Assembly: GCA_964458325.1 (NCBI GenBank)
Contig: CAYWIM010000028.1
Span: 1-49,406 of the forward strand
Direction: 5' to 3'
Origin: JAGMXM01 sp964458325
GTDB taxonomy: Bacteria; Verrucomicrobiota; Verrucomicrobiia; Limisphaerales; UBA1319
Length of the DNA stretch: 49,406 bases
This document shows positions 41,125-49,406 of the stretch, one piece after another (position 1 is the stretch's first letter; each line of letters opens with the position of its first letter). The notes beneath the pieces are model-generated. The model saw only the letters and a list, made by a program, of their open reading frames with translations. It had not been told where the DNA came from and ran no database searches. The position numbers were made by a program, and so were the translations under genes.

Positions 41125-41886
41125 ATGGACGAGCGCATGAACGTAGTCAAGAATCTGATCCGCACATCGGTGGGTCGCAAACTGGTGATGGCGGCCACGG
41201 GTTTGATGCTGTTCGGATTCGTGGTGGTGCACATGCTGGGCAACCTGCAGATGTTCATGGGGCCGGAGGCCCTGAACGGGTATGCGGTTTTGCTGAAGAA
41301 GAACGGGGCGGTGCTCTGGAGCTTCCGGCTGGGGCTGTCGCTGGTGCTGGCGGTGCACGTGGCGACGGGGATCGTCCTGGCATGGGAGAATCGGGCGGCG
41401 CGGCCGGATCGATACGAGGGGCCGAACACGGCCTTTGGATCGAGCGTGCCGGCGCGGACCATGGTGATGAGCGGCCTGATGGTGGGGGCGTTTGTGGTTT
41501 ACCACGTGCTGCATTTCACTGTGAAGGTTCCCGCATTGAACTTCACGGGCGTGGATTTTGAGGGGCTGCGACATGGGCTGGCCGGGCAGGCGGACGTGTA
41601 TGGGATGGTGATTTGCGGATTTCGATCGTGGCCAGTGTCTGTGGCGTATATTGTGGCGCTGGGTTTCCTGGCGCTGCATGCGAGCCATGGTTTGGCGGCG
41701 GCGGCGCAGTCGTTGGGCTTGAAGCAGCGGTCGTGGTCGCCGGGATTGGATCATGCGACGCGGGTGGTGGCCCTGGTGCTGCTGCTGGGCTACATCTCGA
41801 TTCCGGTGGCGGTTCTGGGGGGGATGGGGGATTCGCACGGGGTGGTGGCGGTGCGGAGCGCAGGGGGAGAGGAGGCGGTTCCCTGA
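41125..41886 (+). CDS. sdhC: Succinate dehydrogenase cytochrome b subunit (two-heme SdhC)
   Basis: This is a 253-residue integral membrane protein with five predicted hydrophobic segments, as in the single-subunit diheme SdhC/FrdC (b558) type that needs no SdhD. Conserved helix histidines are visible in FVVVHMLGNL, LAVHVATGIV, VYHVLHFTVK and ALHASHGLAA and are the likely heme ligands. It would take electrons from SdhB to the quinone pool (or run as a fumarate reductase). Two starts are close together, ATG at 41125 and 41137. sdhA follows 2 bp later. Confidence 0.92.
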   Translation: MDERMNVVKNLIRTSVGRKLVMAATGLMLFGFVVVHMLGNLQMFMGPEALNGYAVLLKKNGAVLWSFRLGLSLVLAVHVATGIVLAWENRAARPDRYEGPNTAFGSSVPARTMVMSGLMVGAFVVYHVLHFTVKVPALNFTGVDFEGLRHGLAGQADVYGMVICGFRSWPVSVAYIVALGFLALHASHGLAAAAQSLGLKQRSWSPGLDHATRVVALVLLLGYISIPVAVLGGMGDSHGVVAVRSAGGEEAVP

Positions 41887-41887
41887 A

Positions 41888-43804
<1,917 letters not shown>

Positions 43805-43824
43805 TGCCGGGTCGGAGATCATGC

Positions 43825-44574
43825 ATGAGATTACGGTTGCGAGTATGGCGGCAGGGGCAGGGCGGGGCGGCCGGCGGGTTTCGAGTCTACCCGACGCCGG
43901 AGCTGAACCCGAACATGTCGTTTTTGGAGATGCTGGATGTGGTGAACGAGGAGCTGACCTTGAAGGGGGAGGAGCCGATCGCGTTCGACCATGATTGCCG
44001 GGAAGGGATTTGCGGCACCTGTTCGCTGGTGATCGACGGCAAGCCGCACGGGCCGCGGCGCGGCGTGGCGACGTGCCAAACCTACGTTCGCAGCTTTCGG
44101 GACGGCGACGAGGTGTGCATCGAGCCCTTCCGGGCGCGTGCGTTCCCGATCGTGAAAGACCTGGTGGTGATCCGGAAGGCATTCGACCGGATCATCGAGG
44201 CGGGGGGATTCATCAGCGTGCGGACCGGGGGCGCGCCGGACGCCAATTCGCTGCCGGTGGCCAAGGACGCGGCGGAGTTGGCGATGGATGCGGCCCAGTG
44301 CATCGGGTGCGGCGCGTGCGTGGCGGCCTGCAAGAACGCGAGCGCGATGCTGTTTGTGGCGGCCAAAGTCTCGCATTTGAACCTCCTGCCGCAGGGGCAG
44401 CCCGAGAAGGAGCGCCGGGTAATGGCCATGGTTCGCCAGATGGATGCCGAGGGTTTCGGGAACTGCACAGTGACCGGCTCGTGCGAGGCGGTCTGCCCCA
44501 AGAACATCGGCCTGGAGTTCATCGCCCGGATGAACCGCGAGTACGCAATGGCGCTGCTCAAGGGCAAGACCTGA
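43825..44574 (+). CDS. sdhB: Succinate dehydrogenase iron-sulfur subunit
   Basis: This encodes 249 residues. The [2Fe-2S] ligands are in CREGICGTCSLVIDG (about 58-70). The [4Fe-4S] set is CIGCGACVAACK (about 159), and the third cluster set is GSCEAVCPKNI (about 215). I set the start at 43825 (MRLRLRVWRQ), because GGAG lies about 8 bp before it and this N-terminus matches the family. An ATG at 43804 overlapping the sdhA stop (TGATG) would add seven residues. Confidence 0.95.
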   Translation: MRLRLRVWRQGQGGAAGGFRVYPTPELNPNMSFLEMLDVVNEELTLKGEEPIAFDHDCREGICGTCSLVIDGKPHGPRRGVATCQTYVRSFRDGDEVCIEPFRARAFPIVKDLVVIRKAFDRIIEAGGFISVRTGGAPDANSLPVAKDAAELAMDAAQCIGCGACVAACKNASAMLFVAAKVSHLNLLPQGQPEKERRVMAMVRQMDAEGFGNCTVTGSCEAVCPKNIGLEFIARMNREYAMALLKGKT

Positions 44575-44588
44575 AGGGGAGGATCTTT

Positions 44589-44930
44589 ATGGCCAACTAC
44601 TGGATCGCGCAATTGGACGAGGCGACGGGGCAGCCGTGTCCGTGCGGCACCGCGCGGCGAGCGTTTCGGATCCCGGAGAACCGGTGGGCGAGCGTCCACC
44701 TGGTGGACATCCACGCCGACGCGCGCACCCACTATCACCGGACATTGACGGAAGTGTATGTGGTGCTCGAGGGGGAGGGATGGATCGAGCTGGACGGTGA
44801 AGAGGTCGCGGTCCGGCCCCTGACGGCGATCCTGATCCGGCCCGGATGCCGGCATCGCGCCCGGGGGCGCTTGAAAGTGCTGAACTTCGTCCTGCCGCCC
44901 TTCGATCCGGCGGACGAATGGTTCGATTGA
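44589..44930 (+). CDS. Small cupin-domain protein
   Basis: This is a 113-residue single-domain cupin. Motif 1 is THYHRTLTEVYVVLEGEG, with the two His and the Glu that bind metal. Motif 2 is LIRPGCRHRARG, with the last His. GGGAGG lies 8 bp before the ATG and is a clear ribosome binding site. The substrate is unknown; such proteins are often isomerases, epimerases or dioxygenases of sugars and small acids. It lies 14 bp after sdhB and 12 bp before the enolase-superfamily gene, suggesting one transcript. Confidence 0.87.
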   Translation: MANYWIAQLDEATGQPCPCGTARRAFRIPENRWASVHLVDIHADARTHYHRTLTEVYVVLEGEGWIELDGEEVAVRPLTAILIRPGCRHRARGRLKVLNFVLPPFDPADEWFD

Positions 44931-44942
44931 TCCCCTGATGAC

Positions 44943-46373
44943 ATGAGCCACTCATTCGACATCCAGGCGGCGGGCGCCGCGCTCTGGTTCCTGCCGGTCC
45001 AGACGCGGGTGCCGCTGAAGTTCGGGCCGGAGACACTGACGTCGGTGACCTGCGCGCGGGTTCGGCTGACGGTGAGGGACGGCGAGGGGCGGTCGGCGGA
45101 GGGATGGGGGGAGACGCCGCTGAGCGTGCAGTGGGTCTGGCCCAGCCGGCGATCCTACGAGGCGCGGCATGAGGTGCTGAAGGCGTTTTGCGTCCGCGTG
45201 GCGCGCGCCTGGGCGAGCTTCAGCGGGCGGGGCCACCCGCTCGAGGTCGGCCATGATTTTCTGGAGCAGGTCTTGCCGGCGCTCTGGCGGGAGGCGCGGT
45301 CGGAGCTGGGGCCGGACGCGGAGGCGATGCCGTGGCTGGCGGCGCTGGTATGCGCATCGGCGTTCGATCTGGCGCTGCATGACGCGTATGGCCGGCTGCG
45401 CGGGCTGCCGGTGTTCGAGACCTACGGCCCGGAGCACATGAACCGCGATCTGGCTGCCTATCTGGCGCCGGCGGCGGGTGCGGGCGTGGATTTTCGGGGC
45501 CGGCACCCTCGAGATTACCTGCAGCAGCCCGCGCCGCGGCTTCGGGCCTGGCACCTGGTGGGCGGGCTGGATCCGTTGGATCCGACAGAGCTCAAAGGCA
45601 ACGAGCCGCAGGATTCCCATCCGGTGCTGCTGGCGGACTGGATCCAGCGGGATGGGCTGAAATGCCTGAAAGTGAAGCTGCGCGGCAACCAATTCGATTG
45701 GGATTACCGGCGGCTGGCCCAGGTGGGCGCCATCGGGCTGGCGCTGGGCGTCGAGTGGCTGTCTGCGGATTTCAACTGCACCGTGACGGATCCGGAGTAC
45801 GTCAACCGGATGCTCGATCGGCTGCGCGACGAATGGCCGCGGCTCTACGGCATGATCCTCTATGTCGAGCAGCCGTTCCCCTACGAACTGGAGGAGCACC
45901 GGATCGACGTTCACGGCGTGTCGGCGCGCAAGCCGCTGTTTTTAGACGAGAGCGCGCACGATTGGAAGCTGGTGCGGCTGGGGCGCGAGCTCGGTTGGAC
46001 CGGGGTGGCGCTGAAGACCTGCAAGACGCAGACCGGCGCGATCCTGAGCGCCTGCTGGGCGGCGGCGCACGGGATGACCCTGATGGTGCAGGATCTGACC
46101 AATCCGATGCTGGCGCAGATACCGCATGTGCTGCTGGCCGCGCATGCGGGCACCATCATGGGGGTGGAGACTAACAGCATGCAGTTTTATCCGGACGCAT
46201 CGCTGCCGGAGGCGGAGGTCCACCCGGGGCTGTATCGGCGGCGCGGGGGCGGGGTGGATCTGAGCAGCCTGCTGGGCCGGCCTGGGTTCGGCTATCGGAT
46301 CGACGAGATCCGGCGCGAGCTGCCGGCGCCGGCGTTCGAGCAAGGGGGGCGGGCGGAGAACAGCCGGGGATGA
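44943..46373 (+). CDS. Enolase-superfamily (mandelate racemase/MLE-like) protein
   Basis: This encodes 476 residues, longer than the usual 350-400. The K-x-K motif appears as LKCLKVKLRG (about residue 240). Metal ligands fit Asp in WLSADFNCTV, Glu in YVEQPFPYEL and Asp/Glu in FLDESAHDW. A second lysine region is VALKTCKTQTGA (about 360). The N-terminal half has an unusual insertion (about 150-215). The chemistry would be proton abstraction next to a carboxylate, but the substrate is unknown. Clustered with the cupin upstream, it may act in a small sugar-acid pathway; this is inference only. Confidence 0.83.
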   Translation: MSHSFDIQAAGAALWFLPVQTRVPLKFGPETLTSVTCARVRLTVRDGEGRSAEGWGETPLSVQWVWPSRRSYEARHEVLKAFCVRVARAWASFSGRGHPLEVGHDFLEQVLPALWREARSELGPDAEAMPWLAALVCASAFDLALHDAYGRLRGLPVFETYGPEHMNRDLAAYLAPAAGAGVDFRGRHPRDYLQQPAPRLRAWHLVGGLDPLDPTELKGNEPQDSHPVLLADWIQRDGLKCLKVKLRGNQFDWDYRRLAQVGAIGLALGVEWLSADFNCTVTDPEYVNRMLDRLRDEWPRLYGMILYVEQPFPYELEEHRIDVHGVSARKPLFLDESAHDWKLVRLGRELGWTGVALKTCKTQTGAILSACWAAAHGMTLMVQDLTNPMLAQIPHVLLAAHAGTIMGVETNSMQFYPDASLPEAEVHPGLYRRRGGGVDLSSLLGRPGFGYRIDEIRRELPAPAFEQGGRAENSRG

Positions 46374-46386
46374 CGGGGAACAGGCA

Positions 46387-47043
46387 ATGAACTGGAGGCA
46401 TCTGCGGGCGTTTCCCTGGCTGGACACGCGGGCGCGTTTTGTGGCGGGGGCGCCGTCCGGGGGCGCCTTGCTCGATATCGGATCGTGGGACGGAGGGACG
46501 CTCGGGCACTTCGCCGAGCTGCGGCCGGATCTGCGGTTCCACGCGACGGACATCGAGGGGCAGCCGGAGCGGTATCCGCCCGGATGCGAATTCCATCGGG
46601 GCGATCTGCGGGTGGATCCGCTGCCATGGCCGGACCGGAGCATGGATCGGATCACGTGCATGCATTTGGTCGAGCATCTGGGGGATCTGACGTTGCTGCT
46701 GCGGGAGACGGCGCGCCTGCTGAAGCCGGGAGGGCAGGCTTATTTCGAAACGCCGCATCCGAAATCGATGATCTGCTCGAGCCCGCGGGGCGAGGCGGCG
46801 GGACGTTGCACAGTGAATTTCTTCGATGATCCGCAGCATGTGCGGCCGGTGACCTTGGGATCGCTGGCGGGCCAGGCGCGGGCGGCGGGACTCGATGTGG
46901 CGGCGATGGGGACATCGAGGAACTGGCTTTTCGCGGCGGGGTGGCCGGTGTATTGGCTGCTGCCCCCCAGCCACCAGAAGTACACGGCGTATTTGCACTG
47001 GACGGGCTGGTCGGTCTATTTGGTGGCGAAACATCCGGCCTGA
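46387..47043 (+). CDS. Class I SAM-dependent methyltransferase
   Basis: This encodes 218 residues. Motif I is LLDIGSWDGGTL (about residue 26), with ATDIEGQPER following and MHLVEHLGDLTLLLRETARL (about 95) as the Methyltransf_11-like segment. A hydrophobic stretch near 180-195 (FAAGWPVYWLLPPS) may contact a membrane or lipid substrate. The acceptor is unknown. It follows the enolase-superfamily gene by 13 bp and is convergent with the glycosyltransferase gene. Confidence 0.85.
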   Translation: MNWRHLRAFPWLDTRARFVAGAPSGGALLDIGSWDGGTLGHFAELRPDLRFHATDIEGQPERYPPGCEFHRGDLRVDPLPWPDRSMDRITCMHLVEHLGDLTLLLRETARLLKPGGQAYFETPHPKSMICSSPRGEAAGRCTVNFFDDPQHVRPVTLGSLAGQARAAGLDVAAMGTSRNWLFAAGWPVYWLLPPSHQKYTAYLHWTGWSVYLVAKHPA

Positions 47044-47084
47044 CGCCTCGACCGGGAATGGGAAGGCGGTCCGGGCAGAGCCCT

Positions 47085-48197
47085 TCAACGGGACCCAGTG
47101 AGCTCGTTGAACAGCGCCTCGTATCGGGAGGTGATGACCTCCCAGTCGTAGAACCGCGCGACGCGTTCCTGGGCGCGGCGGCCGAGGCTGTCGGCCAGCG
47201 CGGGCTCGTTGGCAACACGGCGGAGGACCTGGGCGAGGCTGGCGATTGGATCGCTATGTTCGAAGCTCAGGCCGGCATCGGCGATGACCTCGAGGTTGCC
47301 GGGCGTGTTGCGGACGATCACGCAATTGCCGAAGCCCATTTGGTCCAGGAGAACGGGCCGAGTGGCATCGATGGCAGTGGGGAGGATGAACGCGCGGGCG
47401 TGATAGCTGAGCTGGCGGTAGGCTTCTCCGAACAGGTAGCCGGTCAGATGCACGCGCGGGGACCGGGTGGCCAGCTGCTTCAATCGGGCGATGTATTCCG
47501 CCTGATACGGGGCGTCCCCGACGACGACGAGGGGCTGGGAGACATCACTCTGGAAGTGGGCTTCGATGGCGACGTCGGCGGCGTTTTCGGGGGTGAGGCG
47601 GGACACGTAGAGGAAGTAATCCTTGGAGCGGAGCCCATAGCGCGCGAGGGATTCGGCGCCGGGATCGGCGGTGACGATGTTGGCGCCGTAGGGGATCAGG
47701 CGGGAATCGATGCCGTAGAGGTCGCGGTAGCGCCGCTGGATGACGCTGTTGTCGGCAATGACGACATGGCCGAGCCGGGCTGCCCACGATTCGCTGCGGT
47801 GCAGCCACCATCGGGCCAGGCCCGACCATTTAGCGCGCGCGTAGTCGGCGCCGTCGACGTTGAGCGCGGTCTTCTGCCCGCGCAGCCGGGGCAGGATCGA
47901 CAGCAAAGCGTTGCCGACGCCGCAGAAGTAGGCGATGTCGTAGCGGCATCCCAGGGAGTGGAGGACGCTCAAGGCGGTGTGGACGATGGTGTCGGTCGCC
48001 TTCGTCCGCAGGGTGGGCAGGCGGACGATGCGAACGCCCCGGTACTCGTTCTCGCGATAGGGATTAAAGGGAACGCGGTTGTAGACGGTGACAGAGTGAC
48101 CCCGTTGCACGAGCCGGACCGCGAGCTGTTCGACGAACGTCTCGAATCCGGAATAGCATGCCGGGATGCCCCGGCTACCGAAAAATCCGATGCGCAT
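47085..48197 (-). CDS. Glycosyltransferase (GT-B, DUF1972/GT4-type)
   Basis: This encodes 370 residues. The N-terminus FGSRGIPACYSGFETFVEQL is the DUF1972-type signature found in rhamnosyl- and other GT4-like enzymes of exopolysaccharide and O-antigen loci. The C-terminal nucleotide-sugar half contains LYVSRLTPENAADVAIEAHF and PVLLDQMGFGNCVIVRNTPG, where an Asp replaces the first Glu of the usual E-x7-E pattern. I set the start at 48197 (MRIGFFGSRG), ignoring upstream open frame. It stands alone on the minus strand next to degenerate sequence. Confidence 0.88.
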   Translation of the reverse strand: MRIGFFGSRGIPACYSGFETFVEQLAVRLVQRGHSVTVYNRVPFNPYRENEYRGVRIVRLPTLRTKATDTIVHTALSVLHSLGCRYDIAYFCGVGNALLSILPRLRGQKTALNVDGADYARAKWSGLARWWLHRSESWAARLGHVVIADNSVIQRRYRDLYGIDSRLIPYGANIVTADPGAESLARYGLRSKDYFLYVSRLTPENAADVAIEAHFQSDVSQPLVVVGDAPYQAEYIARLKQLATRSPRVHLTGYLFGEAYRQLSYHARAFILPTAIDATRPVLLDQMGFGNCVIVRNTPGNLEVIADAGLSFEHSDPIASLAQVLRRVANEPALADSLGRRAQERVARFYDWEVITSRYEALFNELTGSR

Positions 48198-48341
48198 GAT
48201 GTCGTCTTGTCGGGCCGCTGACGTCGATACAAAACCCCACCACCCAGCCGCGCCGGCCCAGAGGAGCTCGGCCTGCAGATTCTTGCCGGCCGTGCGCCCT
48301 GCCCTGCGCCCCTGCGGCAGGCAGGCCTCACGCGGCAAAAC

Positions 48342-48689
48342 TCACGACGCCGCGCATCCTATCGCGGACCGGGCTTTGTGCAAATATGATGTTTGCGCAG
48401 GCCTTGAGTACAGCCGGATCGGCTCCACCCGCGCGGCCCAGCCCGGCGCTCGAGTCCAGACGCGCGCACAGGCATCGAGGTCGTCGGGGCGCTTTTCCAC
48501 GACGGCGCGAATGCCTTGCTGGCCGATCAGACGCTCGAAGTGCTCCTCTCCAGCGGGATTCGCTGCGGTCGGATAGCTGGTCCACCGAAAACGCGCCCCG
48601 CCCACTTGAATCACGGCCGCGATCAGGTGGATCCCTGCGCGCACGGGACGAACGGCGCGGCTGTCCGTGACGCGCAGGCGCCACCCCAT
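48342..48689 (-). CDS. Possible short hypothetical protein or fragment
   Basis: This encodes about 115 residues from the ATG at 48689. The middle part (FRWTSYPTAANPAGEEHFER, then GIRAVVEKRPDDLDACARVW) reads like a conserved globular protein, whereas the rest is less convincing. The family is not recognised. A 20-nt perfect palindrome sits 6 bp upstream of the ATG. It could equally be a decayed piece of a larger gene. Confidence 0.3.
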   Translation of the reverse strand: MGWRLRVTDSRAVRPVRAGIHLIAAVIQVGGARFRWTSYPTAANPAGEEHFERLIGQQGIRAVVEKRPDDLDACARVWTRAPGWAARVEPIRLYSRPAQTSYLHKARSAIGCAAS

Positions 48690-48694
48690 AGCAG

Positions 48695-48714
48695 GCCGCG
48701 TGCCCCCACGCGGC
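48695..48714. repeat. 20-nt palindrome (GCCGCGTG-CCCC-CACGCGGC)
   Basis: Perfect 8-bp arms, identical to the outer arms of the palindrome at 19923-19942, with a different centre. It supports a dispersed family of 20-nt palindromes in this genome. Confidence 0.6.
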
Positions 48715-49310
48715 GATGTTGACGGCATGGTGCCAAGCGTCGAGTCAAGCCTGCCTGCGGAGGCCTGGCGGAGCGGCGATGCGCTCGGCGGCGTGGGTGA
48801 AGAGAACAACAAGCAGTCCATTTCTTCGACTGGGGTGAGACACAATTGGTCCCCTAATCCCGCCTTGTGATCCTTTCCGACAAAACGCCTTGGTCGCCTA
48901 GAACCCAGCGGCTCCCTCAAGGAAGGGTCGGCAGGCAAGCAAATGATCCTCGCCATTGGCTCCTGCCGCAACTGCCACAACTGCCGCTAACGCTTCCCGC
49001 ACGTCCCGCCTTATCGGTAGGGCGTGGCAAGCGCGTGGCTGAAACGATCTCGGCTTGAGGCCGCCTGGGAGACAGCCCATGCGACGGAGCCGCCGACGGC
49101 ACTTCGAACCTGGCTGCGCACCCAGGAAACCGCCCTGGCCGCCACCCTCGACACCGGCCAAACCATCCAATCGAACGTCTTTTGCGACCGGTTCGAGCAG
49201 TTCACGGTTGGATCCAACGGTCTGCAGTTGATGCACTCACGAGGATAGGTTGGATTCGTGCATGTGCATATTTACAGCTCTGACCCATTCACACGGCGCG
49301 TCATGCCTAC

Positions 49311-49406
49311 TCACAGTTCCTCCGGCTTCTTGAACGGCAGTCGGCGCTCAACGTTGAAGAGCTTTCGCAGGCGTGGATCGCTGGAACCGCGGGGGCGGCG
49401 GATGAT
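49311..49406 (-). CDS. Partial gene, 3' end only, entering from the right
   Basis: On the minus strand the last 96 bases read as 31 residues ending SDPRLRKLFNVERRLPFKKPEEL-like and a TGA at 49311. The frame is open to the window edge. The basic, charged composition is protein-like, but no family can be assigned from so little. Confidence 0.4.
   Translation of the reverse strand: MIRRPRGSSDPRLRKLFNVERRLPFKKPEEL

Larger units (their letters stand above)
48198..49310. other. Degenerate intergenic region with palindrome
   Basis: About 1.1 kb without a convincing complete gene. It contains a possible short gene or gene fragment (48342-48689) and a 20-nt palindrome. The open frame near 49024-49248 (plus) lacks a recognisable family and is treated as chance. 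Much of the region looks like decayed sequence at the edge of a glycan locus. Confidence 0.45.

Overview
The window looks like a chromosomal segment of a GC-rich, Gram-negative bacterium of the phylum Verrucomicrobiota, probably near the Pedosphaera/Limisphaera group. I infer this from family content, not from a search. The pointers are a verrucomicrobial-type prepilin-like protein, an autotransporter-associated beta-strand repeat protein with the matching C-terminal segment, LamG-type secreted proteins, a Gfo/Idh plus TIM-barrel pair, a two-heme SdhC-A-B complex, heptose and Kdo genes for lipopolysaccharide, weak Shine-Dalgarno signals and many short palindromic intergenic repeats. No tRNA, rRNA, CRISPR array or intact insertion sequence was seen.

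Layout. (1) 0.3-9.0 kb, minus strand: a secreted VIT/VWA protein (related to inter-alpha-trypsin-inhibitor heavy chains) followed by a 2033-residue alpha-2-macroglobulin with a C-A-E-Q thioester site. (2) 9.0-11.0 kb: a mosaic of broken pieces. It holds a possible group II intron tail, a frameshifted possible toxin, an Imm74-like immunity gene, the tail of a second possible toxin overlapping a second small gene, and 97-bp repeats. A partial third repeat abuts a 5'-truncated autotransporter-type gene (11.0-12.9 kb). (3) 13.1-22.8 kb: mixed genes: an exported protein of unknown function, a NIF3 protein, priA, a Gfo/Idh oxidoreductase with a TIM-barrel epimerase, a small membrane protein with a prepilin-like protein, and a LamG protein. 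(4) 22.8-33.8 kb, minus strand: ten tightly packed or overlapping genes for a surface glycan. They include CDP-glucose synthesis (rfbF, rfbG), a sugar C-methyltransferase, a 3,5-epimerase-type protein, a reductase, an O-methyltransferase-type protein, two glycosyltransferases and a YfhO-type membrane protein. (5) 34.2-41.1 kb, plus strand: an SGNH hydrolase, then heptose kinase, heptose-bisphosphate phosphatase, kdsB, pyrG and folC. (6) 41.1-47.0 kb, plus strand: sdhCAB, a cupin, an enolase-superfamily protein and a methyltransferase. (7) 47.1-49.4 kb: a glycosyltransferase on the minus strand, then about 1.1 kb of degenerate sequence and the 3' end of a gene entering from the right.

How it fits together. 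Regions 4 and 5 are both envelope-glycan loci and share demand for CTP: RfbF and KdsB consume it, and PyrG, translationally coupled to KdsB, makes it. The cluster in region 4 predicts a CDP-linked 3-C-methyl-6-deoxyhexose, which would be an unusual branched sugar. The most interesting items are the A2M/ITIH-like pair, the repeat-bounded toxin/immunity remnants, the predicted branched CDP-sugar and the recurring 20-nt perfect palindromes.
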